A stretch of DNA of 64,000 nt from a virus. The stretch is taken from the IMG/VR virus record IMGVR_UViG_3300020188_000808, positions 186,001 to 250,000 of that record. One strand, 5' to 3'. The notes under the pieces are model-generated. The model did not search any database and had not been told where the DNA came from. It worked only from the letters and a program-made list of their open reading frames with translations. Of this stretch, positions 48,601 to 57,656 are shown in pieces; the first letter of the stretch is position 1, and each line of letters opens with the position of its first letter. A program made the translations under genes and the position numbers.

Positions 48601-49225
48601 TAAACATTGGGTTAAACAGTGGAGCATTAATTGTAGCAAAATCTTTAACGCCAATGTCGTCAATTTCAATCATTGCACGATTAACTAACAGTCCGCCGTT
48701 ATTAATACCAAGTAGTTTGATTTCGTTTGATTCAACATTTGAAAATTTACTAAGTTTATTAATAAGTTGACGTAGCATTTCAATGTCTGGTGATTTATTA
48801 GTATCTTCGTCAATCACATTCCAATCATTTAACGGTTTGTCAGGAGCAACAATAATATGATCTCCTAAATAATTTTGCCAGTCGTTGATCATATTAGCAC
48901 CTGTACTACCCTGAGGGTGTAAAATAATAACAACAGGTATTAGCTTGTTTGATAAAGTAGGAATAGTTGGAACACGTATAGCTGGGGTTGGATATGTTGT
49001 AGTCATACTAGCACCATATTGATCAACATGATCAATACTAATACTAATAGTACTAGCATTACTTAATGCCGATTGTGGTGGATAACTTAAACTTTGATTG
49101 CTAGGATTATATCCGCTACCGCCGCCTATTGTTGGATCTAACGGCAGTGGAACTGATGCTGTAACTCTTTCTTGTAGAGTTGCTAAATTATAACCTGATT
49201 TTTGAGTCCAACTTGGTACTGCCAT
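45665..49225 (-). CDS. Giant virion protein with esterase-like and Ig-like domains
   Basis: 1186 aa. Residues about 100-290 resemble a PHB-depolymerase/LpqC-type alpha/beta hydrolase: LIPVVIILHPQGSTGANMI, HIIVAPDKPLNDW and KLLGINNGGLLVNRAMI. The nucleophile elbow is GINNG instead of GLSNG, so Ser is replaced by Asn and catalysis is unlikely. About 370-860 holds at least four putative Ig (He_PIG-type) repeats with PPGMRL, PPGLQL, PPGLVL and PPGLTL cores. The C-terminus is beta-rich. A late promoter and neighbouring fibre genes place it in the tail or head decoration, possibly binding a surface polymer. Confidence 0.8.
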   Translation of the reverse strand: MAVPSWTQKSGYNLATLQERVTASVPLPLDPTIGGGSGYNPSNQSLSYPPQSALSNASTISISIDHVDQYGASMTTTYPTPAIRVPTIPTLSNKLIPVVIILHPQGSTGANMINDWQNYLGDHIIVAPDKPLNDWNVIDEDTNKSPDIEMLRQLINKLSKFSNVESNEIKLLGINNGGLLVNRAMIEIDDIGVKDFATINAPLFNPMFRNGSFYFPSSEANTGNSADDYNTNTAVKQGKRILTIQSTDGDTNVATTNDMMPYVGGYVDPSNNIAPNYSTTPVTWLGGQETAYQWALSQGYVGGQIPDAGGTFYGQYSTYYYSYLSGQVLHYKTSGSSDYVTTELWYRDIVRSYFTYTESVLKDVYISDGSPTTITLNTDIVTLISGELPPGMRLEQNKIVGTPFEVSRTTEFKFVLRATNEEGLRDRTFTLTIEGPDDPVWSTTEGLLPLGRGSATFILDSSIVDFQLEAIDADLPTGQTLEYFIADGDGEIPPGLQLTTDGRLVGIVDPILAIDKNAGSGFYDATQFDSYAFDFGLRSANGFESYYYDTKGYDDAIPTQSRKKLNRRYAFDVSVSDGDTVVKRSFEIFLVGDDFLRADNTVMQIGTGVFKADNTYLRTPVWLTPADLGFKRANNYVTIFLDVFDPQTVLGDLTYTFESTNPDNTPSEIPPGLVLDVTTGEIAGRVPYQPAVTKEYKFTINAQRFTSISQELIAEKRKTFTVKILGEVESTIKWQTTENLGSIKANFVSTFFVEALTSVTDSSLLYTLSSGRLPPGLTLNFDGEIVGKVVQFATPTSDGLSTIDNNKFTLDGGTTTIDRKFIFTVQARDRFGFSSTTRTFNIVVRDPDNLTYSNLYVKPLFKTTQRQIYKNFIGDSNIFTPNSIYRPNDAQFGLQKEVKMLVYAGIETKEIKEYVAASRKNHKRKRFKFGELKVAEAKENGTNTVLYEVIYVDVNDPLDTKTGKVAKTTGIANKKKITVDSVEYETRDDASKEGAGEAVFQIRNSVNQIINVRAFGNDLEIITRAGSVIYDANGTIEITTRNGAILKAGQIATTSSDPFRFRPTYNTLKVDSDAVQISNSTDQTRFISNVTNMRENIAQAGVTEGSFLPIWMSTAQGSGVQELGYVTAVPLCYCKPGTAAQILLNITNSGFDFKNLDFEIDRYIVDATIGNSDEQYIAFGNYQYNV

Positions 49226-49249
49226 GTTTCATATCCTTTAACTTATTAG

Positions 49250-49257
49250 TATTTATC
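49250..49257 (-). promoter_or_regulatory. T4-type late promoter
   Basis: GATAAATACTAATA 25 bases before the ATG at 49225, following the 3' end of the YHYH gene. Confidence 0.75.
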
Positions 49258-49270
49258 GGATATCAAGTGT

Positions 49271-50149
49271 TTAGAATGCACGTTGTTGTTTAGTACTAGG
49301 ACCTACGATATATGGGTATACTGGTTGGTTATTTGTATCTACAGTCATAAAGTAAGCATATGTGCCATCTGGATATTCCGGAGTTTTTGTGAAGCGTCCG
49401 TTGTATTGATCCAAAGTTCCTGTACCAATTTGAAATTCGTGATCGTTAACAAATGTTCCTGCTGTTTTTTCTGAATACAAATAGTCACGACCTGGTCTTT
49501 CACTACCATAATATTGATATGAACTTGTCATTCTAATTACTACTGACAAAGGATCGTTAAAGTCTGAATAACCAAATGGTCCGTAAATAGGATATCCATC
49601 AAAACAGTAACCTACAATTTTACTATGACCGTCTGCATGTCTAAACTTATCTCCACCAAAGTCGCTTCCAGCATAATATGTAGGAGTTGGACTTGCGTCA
49701 GTATCAATCATTGTAGTTGACCATGCTGGTCCTGTTTCACTTGATCCTGTTGGTAAAAATAAAAACATTGCTGACATATAATGATATTGACCATTTGTTT
49801 CTGGCCATCCACCTGCATCGTCACCGCCATAATTTCCTCTAAACTGTACAGCATTATATTCAAATCCTGTAGCTGGTGCATCGTCAATTGCACTTAGTCC
49901 AGGTGGAACAACGCCAACTCCTGAACTTGGTGAGTAAAATACAACACCATTAGACATAATGCCTAGTGGAGTTAGTGCAGTAGTTAGCTGTGCGTTTGTA
50001 GTATTTTCGCCACCTCTAAATGTAAAAGAATAGTTGTATGATTGTGATTGGGCTGTATTTGCACTAGGTGCAAACGCATTATTGCCAAACGCTTTACCAA
50101 ATTGTGCTGGATTAGGTAATCCATTTGATGTAATTGTTAAAGTTGCCAT
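49271..50149 (-). CDS. YHYH-domain virion protein
   Basis: 292 aa. The family signature is partly present: NGQYHYMSAMFLFL and HSKIVGYCFDGYPIYGPFGYSD, with the second His of YHYH missing. YHYH domains occur in bacterial and viral surface or secreted proteins of unknown function. Position between fibre genes and beta-rich composition suggest a tail-fibre tip or head-fibre component. No transmembrane segment. Confidence 0.7.
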   Translation of the reverse strand: MATLTITSNGLPNPAQFGKAFGNNAFAPSANTAQSQSYNYSFTFRGGENTTNAQLTTALTPLGIMSNGVVFYSPSSGVGVVPPGLSAIDDAPATGFEYNAVQFRGNYGGDDAGGWPETNGQYHYMSAMFLFLPTGSSETGPAWSTTMIDTDASPTPTYYAGSDFGGDKFRHADGHSKIVGYCFDGYPIYGPFGYSDFNDPLSVVIRMTSSYQYYGSERPGRDYLYSEKTAGTFVNDHEFQIGTGTLDQYNGRFTKTPEYPDGTYAYFMTVDTNNQPVYPYIVGPSTKQQRAF

Positions 50150-50150
50150 A

Positions 50151-50855
50151 TTAGCTTATTACTCCTGCGTCAAAAGTTCTATCATCAGGAGTCATATATC
50201 CTCCAAAGTCTATATCTGTTTCGTAAAGTAGCCAGTCACTGAAGCCCCTTACATCATTACTTAGCGTTCCAAAATCAAATCCTGCTGTATTTGGCTCAAT
50301 ACTTCTAATATCAATACCGTATACTAATCCTTGTAAGTTACCTGTAACAGGACCACTAAATTCACTTGCTGTAAATGTTCCGCCGTTAGTAATATCAAAA
50401 CCAGCGGCATTTAAGTTTCCGCCTAATTCTGGACTTGTGTCTGTTACAATTTCTGCTGTTGAATTAACAGTTAAAACATTTCCTGATAATGATGTATTTG
50501 CACCTGTACCACCAAAGATACTAAGTGATTGGCCATCTGCAAGTGATATGCTACCTGAATCTGAAACTATAGTTAATGCTTGTAATCCTCCTGTAGCATT
50601 AACTGTAATTCCTTGCGGAGTACTAGTTAGTGTTACATTAGATCCTTGTACTAATTTTTTAAGTTGAATTTCAGCTCCAACCTTTTGTGAAAATATACCT
50701 TCGCCAACATTCCCTACATTGGCAACGGTTGTGCTTTCTGGTGAACGTAGATCTAAATCATCAAAATTTTGATTTACTTTAATAAACGCTTCACGAAGAT
50801 CATCACCTGTTCCGTCGTTTGCTAGTGTACCGATATTAATTGTTTGTAAAGCCAT
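50151..50855 (-). CDS. Fibre-type virion structural protein, 234 aa
   Basis: Starts with a recurring module TINIGTLANDGTGDDLREAF, KVNQNFDDL, present again at 57657 and in simpler form at 45052. Then beta-helix-like Gly/Asn/Thr repeats (GSNVTLTSTPQGITVNATGG) and a C-terminal LLYETDIDFGGY. Late promoter upstream. Probable fibre segment; the recurring N-terminus may be a common docking piece. Confidence 0.7.
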   Translation of the reverse strand: MALQTINIGTLANDGTGDDLREAFIKVNQNFDDLDLRSPESTTVANVGNVGEGIFSQKVGAEIQLKKLVQGSNVTLTSTPQGITVNATGGLQALTIVSDSGSISLADGQSLSIFGGTGANTSLSGNVLTVNSTAEIVTDTSPELGGNLNAAGFDITNGGTFTASEFSGPVTGNLQGLVYGIDIRSIEPNTAGFDFGTLSNDVRGFSDWLLYETDIDFGGYMTPDDRTFDAGVIS

Positions 50856-50875
50856 ATTATCTCTCTTCTATAATG

Positions 50876-50883
50876 TATTTATC
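50876..50883 (-). promoter_or_regulatory. T4-type late promoter
   Basis: GATAAATACATTATA 21 bases before the ATG at 50855; overlaps the stop codon of the first subtilase. Confidence 0.75.
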
Positions 50884-52501
50884 CTTGTCCACTACCACTA
50901 GTACCTTTGGCACTAAACTGTATTGGACTATTATAAGGCCAATATGCTATATTACGTGTACCACCATATAATCTAGGTATACTATTACTTGCAACAAAAC
51001 TGTCAGGATTACCTGTATTATATAATTGTTCTTTTGCGTTGTTAGTCAAGAAATCTTTAAATTCTTGTGCTGTGCCTCCCGGATTTGCTTGTAACCATAA
51101 AGCACCCATTCCTGTTATTTGCGGCGCCGCCATGCTTGTTCCACTAATTCTAGCAATAGAATATGCTGTGTTAGGTGGATAATTTTGTTTGGTACTATAT
51201 GTAGATACATTACTTGTAACACTTGTAATTTGTTCACCAGCGGCATTGATGTCTAATCGAGCACCACGCTCACTATCTTCTCTTAAAAATTCTTCTGAAC
51301 CATACTGGTCACATGCCATATTGCCAACCCATACTGTATCTAATGAGTGCGGGCTACTTGGCCTATTATAAAATACAGGCTGTCCTGCGGCAATGTATCC
51401 AGCCCATGTTTCGTTGAGTGTATAATAACTGTCATATATTGTATCAGCATATTGTCCTGCGGATGATCCTGCACAAGGATGATATCCATTACCTGCGGCT
51501 TTAACACATATTACTCCGGCATCAGTTAATTGTTCTTGTTCAACATCAGCTGGCGTATATGCCATTGGGTGTCTACTTGCTACTGCACCGTATTGTGTAA
51601 ATGTACCACTAGTCCACGCCTGTGGTGTAATACTTTGATCAACACCTCTATAAAAAATTGATTGAATTTGTGTAGATCCAAATTGTGAATTTCTATAATA
51701 CCAACTATATCCCCAACTTTGATTTACAATAGTAGGACGTTTAAATCCTGTATTTGGATCAATTGGTTTTTGTTCGTGGAATAATCTAATTAAATCATAA
51801 CGATCAGTATCAATACTATGATTAGACCCGCCAAATATTCTCATAGAATAAATTCTTGCATTCTTTGCCCAACCATATGTTTTACCAGCGGCAATACCTG
51901 TACAATGACTACCATGAGCACCTGCTCTATTTGAATCATTTGATGTGTTAGCATAAAAGCTACTAGGCATTGTTCCTGATAATCCAGTTAGTTCGTACCA
52001 ATCAACTTGTTGGAATCTACTTACTCCATTTGCATCTTCCCATTCAGGGTGATCAACTTGTACACCGTCATCTTGAATAACAATGTCTACTCCGGTTCCG
52101 TCTAGTGTATAATTGTAATCAGCTGTACGTGTGCTTGAAGAATTATAATCTAAATTTGGATCAATATGTCTTTCTAAACCCCAGTTAACACTATTTGAAC
52201 CGTTTACAAAACTTCTTTGAAATTCTGCATTTTGTGTAGCATATAGTTCTTGTGTTTCTATGTCTGGAACTCCTGCTACTGATAGTACTCGCGGGTCATT
52301 TGATAATGCCGCGGCTTCTTCGTCAGTAAGATCATAATGCGTCATTCTGTTATTAGCAGGCCTAGCATTAATTACTGGTACACTTCTATCAGGTACAATA
52401 CTACTGTTTACAGAGTCATCAGTCGATGTGTCTCTTTGTAAATCGTTATCGACTACTGCAACATCTATGCCTTTTTCTGTAACTACAATATATTCAGCCA
52501 T
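50879..52501 (-). CDS. Subtilisin-family (S8) protease, complete catalytic triad
   Basis: Propeptide-like I9 region at 1-85 (EYIVVTEKGIDVAVV, LTDEEAAALSNDPRV). Catalytic Asp in VIQDDGVQVDHPEW (D144), His in GAHGSHCTGIAAG (H196), oxyanion Asn in AAGN (N338) and Ser in SGTSMAAP (S456). It lies among fibre genes and has no signal peptide, so a virion-bound protease that cuts host surface or fibre proteins is plausible. 540 aa. A paralogue follows directly upstream. No dedicated late promoter is seen, so read-through is likely. Confidence 0.88.
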   Translation of the reverse strand: MAEYIVVTEKGIDVAVVDNDLQRDTSTDDSVNSSIVPDRSVPVINARPANNRMTHYDLTDEEAAALSNDPRVLSVAGVPDIETQELYATQNAEFQRSFVNGSNSVNWGLERHIDPNLDYNSSSTRTADYNYTLDGTGVDIVIQDDGVQVDHPEWEDANGVSRFQQVDWYELTGLSGTMPSSFYANTSNDSNRAGAHGSHCTGIAAGKTYGWAKNARIYSMRIFGGSNHSIDTDRYDLIRLFHEQKPIDPNTGFKRPTIVNQSWGYSWYYRNSQFGSTQIQSIFYRGVDQSITPQAWTSGTFTQYGAVASRHPMAYTPADVEQEQLTDAGVICVKAAGNGYHPCAGSSAGQYADTIYDSYYTLNETWAGYIAAGQPVFYNRPSSPHSLDTVWVGNMACDQYGSEEFLREDSERGARLDINAAGEQITSVTSNVSTYSTKQNYPPNTAYSIARISGTSMAAPQITGMGALWLQANPGGTAQEFKDFLTNNAKEQLYNTGNPDSFVASNSIPRLYGGTRNIAYWPYNSPIQFSAKGTSGSGQG

Positions 52502-52527
52502 ATTATGCTCCGTCTCTTTGTTTAAAT

Positions 52528-54978
52528 TTAATCAACAACATATCCTGATTCTCCTGCTAGTCTTGGATCGTCTTGTGCTGGTGTGTTACCATCTTGGAAT
52601 ATACTTCTAATTGTTGCAAGTGATGGTTTACTAATTATTGGTGCAATGTATGTGTTATGGAATGCATAACCTAACGGATTGTTTGTTTGAATGCCTGCTT
52701 GGGTACGCATATCATCTGTCCACTCTGGAGCAAGACTTCCACCGTCCCATAATTCTGTGTATTCAAACATAGCAAAGTTTAGTAGGAACAAGTATTCTTT
52801 TGCGGCTACTTCAAATGCATCTGCATCTGTTTTCCAATCATCTGGATTTTCTTGATAACCTGATGGATCCCACTTGCCAGCATCGTATGCTTCTTCCATT
52901 GCGGCATACAAATCACCTGTCTGCCAGTCAGCGGCTAAGAACTGATATAGTTTTATATCGTCTGCAGGTAACCCGTGCATGTGTAGTGTGTGGAATACGT
53001 GTTCAATAACTTCTTGTGCGTCAATGTCACCATCGCCATACCCATCACCAGTTGAGTTTAAATACCATACCATGTCATTTTGTACAGTCGTATCAAACAG
53101 GTTAGTTAAGTTCCAAGCAAGAACACCTGCATCAGTTAAGAAGTTTGGAGTGTAATCTGCTCCTGCACCTCTTGCTACTCTTTGTATAGTTGGTAAGCCT
53201 GCGTGATAAGTTCCTGCATCACCACGGAGTGTTTTAATTAAATTTCTTTGGTATTCTTCGTTAATGCCTGCACCATTTGGATCTGTAAATAATTCAAACA
53301 TACGTGCTACTTTTTCTAACCATGCATCTGGTACTGCTGTTTGTCCACCTACTGTGCCAGCACCCATAACTCTTACACCGTTAACAGTAACTTCACGTTT
53401 GAAGAAGTCACTGCCGTCACCTGTAACATTAATAATTGGAAAATTACGATATTCTGAGTCTGCTATATCTTTAAAGGTTACAGCAAAATGCGCCGCAAAT
53501 GGAAACACCCCTATTCTATTAGATGTTGCATCTGGACTCATTAAATTTCTACTGTTTGCAAAAAATGTACTTGCATTACCTTCATCAGTAGAACCTTGAA
53601 ATAATGCACCTTTGAGTGCATTGTCCTGCCACCATTTACGCAACTGTGCCGGAGACCAACCTGGGTTAAGTTGTAATAATAAACAACTCATACCCGATAC
53701 TTGTGGTGTTGACATACTTGTTCCTGAATAGGTTGCAACTGCTGATGAACTTGTATTTGTAGCACTAACAATATCAGTTCCTGCTGTATAAACATCTACT
53801 CGAGGTCCTTTATCACTTGATGATTGGCAAGCCTCTGATCCTGAATACAACGCACTATCTATATTACCTACCACAATAGTGTCAGGACCAATATTACCTG
53901 CTCCTCTATTATAATAAATTGGATTACCAGAAGCAATACCTCCTGTTGTAATACTACGTAAGATATAATTATCGTAATCTACGTCACCTGGGTAACAAAG
54001 TTTTTGACCTTGGTTACCTGCACTTTTCATATAGTGTACACCTTCGTCCTGCATTTCTTCAACTTCAGCATTTAGGTTGTACAAGTTAGCATTAAATCTA
54101 TTTAAAGTATCTCCAATCATTCCGTATGCTGTACTTTTAACAGTACCAACATTTTGACCTCTAAAATTTATAGCAGTCATACTTGTAAAGTATGCTTTAT
54201 ATCCCCAACTAGCACCAACCACAGTTGGACGCTTAACACCTGTTACAGGGTCAACAGTTTTTGCTCTATGAAATTCTTTAATACTATCAAACCATAATGA
54301 ACTAGGAATAATATCCATAGGCATACAAAAAATATTTGCATTTTTAGCCCAGCCATAATCTTTACCTACAGCAATGCCGCAACAATGTGTTGCATGATAA
54401 CTTGATCCAGATGTATTTGAATAATCAATAGTAGAAATACTACCCATGTTTGGAAGTGTATTCCATTGAAATTCTTGTAAGCGACTATTGCCGTCTTTGT
54501 CTTGCCATTGTACGTGATCAAATCTAAATTTACTTTCTTGGTGTACGTAGTCAATACCTGTTCCATCTAGATGGTATGGATAAACACCACCAATATCAAT
54601 ATTTTGAGAACCTGAACCCCAAGCATTAGCTTCTTGTATGTGTCTACGTAGTCCCCAATTTCCTCTAAGAGTACTACTATTGTCTCTAGTCCAATTTGCT
54701 TCTTGTTCGTAGTCGACCCAGCTTTCGTCCCATTCTAACGGTTCGTTAACTCCGCCAACATCTGGATGGTTTAATAATGCTTGTGCTTCTTCGTCTGTAA
54801 GAGCAACATGAAACATTCGTTTACTAACAGGTCGTTCATTTACAATACTAATAGTTCTATCTGGAACAATGTTACTATCAATACCATCATCCATAGATGT
54901 GTCTCTGTTAAGATCTGATAATATTAAATTTTTATCAGCACCTTTGTGTAGCGAAACAACATATTCTTTTTCTGACAT
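52528..54978 (-). CDS. Subtilisin-like protein with altered Asp and extra C-terminal domain
   Basis: Same order as its neighbour: I9-like region (EYVVSLHKGADKNLILSD), then HQESKFRFDHVQW where the catalytic Asp is Glu (E148), HATHCCGIAVG (H195), SAGN and SGTSMSTP (S421). Residues about 500-816 are absent from the neighbour and contain DIDAQEVIEHVFHTLHMHGL and FAMFEYTELWDGG, with a His cluster that could bind metal. The protease may thus be weak or inactive and serve binding, while the C-terminal domain has an unknown role. Tandem with the active enzyme. Confidence 0.75.
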   Translation of the reverse strand: MSEKEYVVSLHKGADKNLILSDLNRDTSMDDGIDSNIVPDRTISIVNERPVSKRMFHVALTDEEAQALLNHPDVGGVNEPLEWDESWVDYEQEANWTRDNSSTLRGNWGLRRHIQEANAWGSGSQNIDIGGVYPYHLDGTGIDYVHQESKFRFDHVQWQDKDGNSRLQEFQWNTLPNMGSISTIDYSNTSGSSYHATHCCGIAVGKDYGWAKNANIFCMPMDIIPSSLWFDSIKEFHRAKTVDPVTGVKRPTVVGASWGYKAYFTSMTAINFRGQNVGTVKSTAYGMIGDTLNRFNANLYNLNAEVEEMQDEGVHYMKSAGNQGQKLCYPGDVDYDNYILRSITTGGIASGNPIYYNRGAGNIGPDTIVVGNIDSALYSGSEACQSSSDKGPRVDVYTAGTDIVSATNTSSSAVATYSGTSMSTPQVSGMSCLLLQLNPGWSPAQLRKWWQDNALKGALFQGSTDEGNASTFFANSRNLMSPDATSNRIGVFPFAAHFAVTFKDIADSEYRNFPIINVTGDGSDFFKREVTVNGVRVMGAGTVGGQTAVPDAWLEKVARMFELFTDPNGAGINEEYQRNLIKTLRGDAGTYHAGLPTIQRVARGAGADYTPNFLTDAGVLAWNLTNLFDTTVQNDMVWYLNSTGDGYGDGDIDAQEVIEHVFHTLHMHGLPADDIKLYQFLAADWQTGDLYAAMEEAYDAGKWDPSGYQENPDDWKTDADAFEVAAKEYLFLLNFAMFEYTELWDGGSLAPEWTDDMRTQAGIQTNNPLGYAFHNTYIAPIISKPSLATIRSIFQDGNTPAQDDPRLAGESGYVVD

Positions 54979-54989
54979 TTTGTTAATCC

Positions 54990-57623
54990 TTAAACAATAG
55001 TTATGTTACCAACCATAGCTGAATGAATTGTACATTGGTATACTAACGTACTATCACTAATATCGTGTGGTACGGTAAATGTTTGTGTTCCTGTTTGTAA
55101 TCCTGAAATTCCTTCACTAAATGCCGCGCCACCGTTTGATACTCTAAATTCAAATGGATGAGTTGATCCTGTAGTATTTTTAAACACGTAGGTAAATCCT
55201 TTGTACAAAGTAAAGTTAGGATTATCAGTAGTACCACCAATTCCTGGACCACTAAATCTGTATGCAGTACTTCCATTTGCTGTAATAGTGTAATGAAGTA
55301 TAGGACCATCATGTTCTGCCCAAGCAGTTCCGTTGTACCAAATCATTGATCCTTCTATTGGATTAGCAATACTAACATTGTCGTCTGGTAGTGCTATCCA
55401 ATCATAGTCTGCTCCAGTCCAACTTAAAATTTCATTTGAATTTGCTGTAACTGTATTTAAATGTGCATCTACATCTGAGTTAGCATATACAGTATCTGTG
55501 AAAGTTGAATTAATTGTAATATTACCCTCAGCATCACTTGTAGTTGTAACATTTGTGCCGCCAACAAACTTAATACTTTCTTGATTGTTAACTATTCTTA
55601 GTGTGGAGTCATCTGCACCAACACTAAATCTAAAATCATCACTAGATGACTTCCAAGATGTACCATCCCAGAATTGCATTTGTCTTTCTGAACTATTATA
55701 AACTACATCGCCTGCTTGAGCAGTTAATGTTGACATTCCGTCGGTGTCATAAGATCCTAATCTTAATACTGTTTTTTGTAATACAACAGCATTAGCCGCA
55801 TCAAGTATAATATTACTTGCACTAGTAATAGTTGGAATACCTGTTGAACTTGAAAATATTTCTGGTGCTTCAATTTTACCAGTTGCTACTAAATTAACTC
55901 CTGTTAATGTATTAGTAGTTTTATTATAAACTAGATCTGCATCACCGCCAAATTCTCCGCCGTCATTAAACTGTACTTGTGTATCACTACCGCCTGGGAT
56001 CCCTGATCCACCACCACTTGCGGCATTAATAGTAATTGTGTCTGTTGCATCATTGGTTGTAATTGTTACGTTAGTACCAGCTACTAAAGTTAATGTATCA
56101 TTTGCAGTATCTGCAACAACATTGTTTGATCCTGCTACAATGATTGTACTAAACGAATTACCGCCTGCAATGTTATCAACCCAGGCTAAATTCCCTGAAC
56201 CATCTGTCTTTAAAATTTGGTTATTAGTACCGTCACCGTCTGGTAAGGTCCAAGTTACATTAGTTGTTAATGCCGCAGGACTCTTAAATGCGTTGTACTT
56301 AATGTTAGCAGTATCGTATAATCTTAATTCTTTACCACTAGTTAATCTAACAGCATCTGCAAAGTTAACTTCTGAAGCAGTACCTGTAATGTTACCGGTA
56401 ACAGCAAGTCCACTTGTTTGTGTACTAGTAGCAACAATAGTATTAAGTGAAATAACATTAGTATTTGGATTGTACGTAATGCCTGAATCTGTTTTTAATA
56501 TCTGTTGACTTCCATTACCTGCCGCAACAAACGGAATGTAATGACTTGCCGCAGTATTATCTAACTGAGTAGTAACAGTTGATGCATCTAAGTTGTTTAA
56601 TGCTCTAGGACGCCAATAACTGTTTCCGTTATCCCAACTTAGTACATAATTATCTACAGGTGTAACTACTGTTACATCTACATCGTCTAAGTCACCAATT
56701 GTTGAAATACCACCAGCTACTGTTCCTGGTTCCCATCTTGAATTTGAATTACTCCAAACTAGTGCTTGTCCATCTGCAGGAGTTGGTGCAACAACATTTG
56801 TTAAGTCACCTAATGCTCCTACTGTAATTGTAATATCACCTTCAGCTGTACTTGTAGTACTAATACCTGTACCACCTGAAATTTTAAATGATTCTCCGTT
56901 ACCAATTTGTCTTAGTGTTGAGTCATCAGCACCTATGCTAAATGATGTAAAGTTTTCACCTTCGTTCTGTAAAACTTTCCATTCTCCACTGTGAGCATAA
57001 TATGCTTTACCTGTTGCATGAACGTGTGCAAACATACCATGGTAAGTTGCCGCATCAGGTAAATCTTCTAACTGTGCAAATACGTTTGCAAAGTAAACTT
57101 TACCTGTTGTATTAATATCTTGGTTAGTAGTATTACCTCTTGTAAGTATTGACTGTAAGTTATCTGATTCAGTAATAACATTTGTAAATTTAAATGTTCC
57201 TGTTTCATGATTATAATATATAACTTTTCCATCATCACCACTAGTAACAGGATCAACATTGTTTAAACTTGATAAGTTAGTTGACTGTATACGAGCATCA
57301 ACTCTTGCAGTTGAGTAATATAAATTAGTAAGTCCTTCTGGAATACTATCAGTATCAGTACCAAACACTAAGTATCCTGAGTCGTTTGCAAATGCACTTA
57401 TTGCACTTGGTACAACAGGAATAATTGGTTTGTTAGTTAGATCGTTGTAGTTACCACTGAATGGATTATTGAATGATACTCCGTTAATTGTAACGTCTGT
57501 AGCATTTACAGTTCCAACATTAGTAAGCCCAGCGTTACCTAAATCTAAATTATCACCTGCTGGTAATTCTTTGATTTTGTTGTCATCTAATGTGTCAACT
57601 ATAAGTGGTATTCTATTTGCCAT
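54990..57623 (-). CDS. Large fibre protein with cupredoxin-like tip
   Basis: 877 aa. N-terminal PLIVDTLDDNKIKELPAG, GNYNDLTNKPIIPVV and VDARIQS are fibre modules. The middle contains repeated FSIGADDSTLRQIGNGESFK and a DFRFSVGADDSTLRIV copy, with long beta-helix-like stretches. The last 100 residues look like a cupredoxin: HPFEFRVSNGG (His), VYQCTIHSAMVGNITI (Cys, His, Met ligands). A copper-binding or merely structural tip is possible. Late promoter upstream. Confidence 0.75.
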   Translation of the reverse strand: MANRIPLIVDTLDDNKIKELPAGDNLDLGNAGLTNVGTVNATDVTINGVSFNNPFSGNYNDLTNKPIIPVVPSAISAFANDSGYLVFGTDTDSIPEGLTNLYYSTARVDARIQSTNLSSLNNVDPVTSGDDGKVIYYNHETGTFKFTNVITESDNLQSILTRGNTTNQDINTTGKVYFANVFAQLEDLPDAATYHGMFAHVHATGKAYYAHSGEWKVLQNEGENFTSFSIGADDSTLRQIGNGESFKISGGTGISTTSTAEGDITITVGALGDLTNVVAPTPADGQALVWSNSNSRWEPGTVAGGISTIGDLDDVDVTVVTPVDNYVLSWDNGNSYWRPRALNNLDASTVTTQLDNTAASHYIPFVAAGNGSQQILKTDSGITYNPNTNVISLNTIVATSTQTSGLAVTGNITGTASEVNFADAVRLTSGKELRLYDTANIKYNAFKSPAALTTNVTWTLPDGDGTNNQILKTDGSGNLAWVDNIAGGNSFSTIIVAGSNNVVADTANDTLTLVAGTNVTITTNDATDTITINAASGGGSGIPGGSDTQVQFNDGGEFGGDADLVYNKTTNTLTGVNLVATGKIEAPEIFSSSTGIPTITSASNIILDAANAVVLQKTVLRLGSYDTDGMSTLTAQAGDVVYNSSERQMQFWDGTSWKSSSDDFRFSVGADDSTLRIVNNQESIKFVGGTNVTTTSDAEGNITINSTFTDTVYANSDVDAHLNTVTANSNEILSWTGADYDWIALPDDNVSIANPIEGSMIWYNGTAWAEHDGPILHYTITANGSTAYRFSGPGIGGTTDNPNFTLYKGFTYVFKNTTGSTHPFEFRVSNGGAAFSEGISGLQTGTQTFTVPHDISDSTLVYQCTIHSAMVGNITIV

Positions 57624-57641
57624 TTTGTTTTCCTATATCCA

Positions 57642-57649
57642 TATTTATC
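57642..57649 (-). promoter_or_regulatory. T4-type late promoter
   Basis: GATAAATATGGATATA 19 bases before the ATG at 57623. Confidence 0.75.
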
Positions 57650-57656
57650 GTACTCA

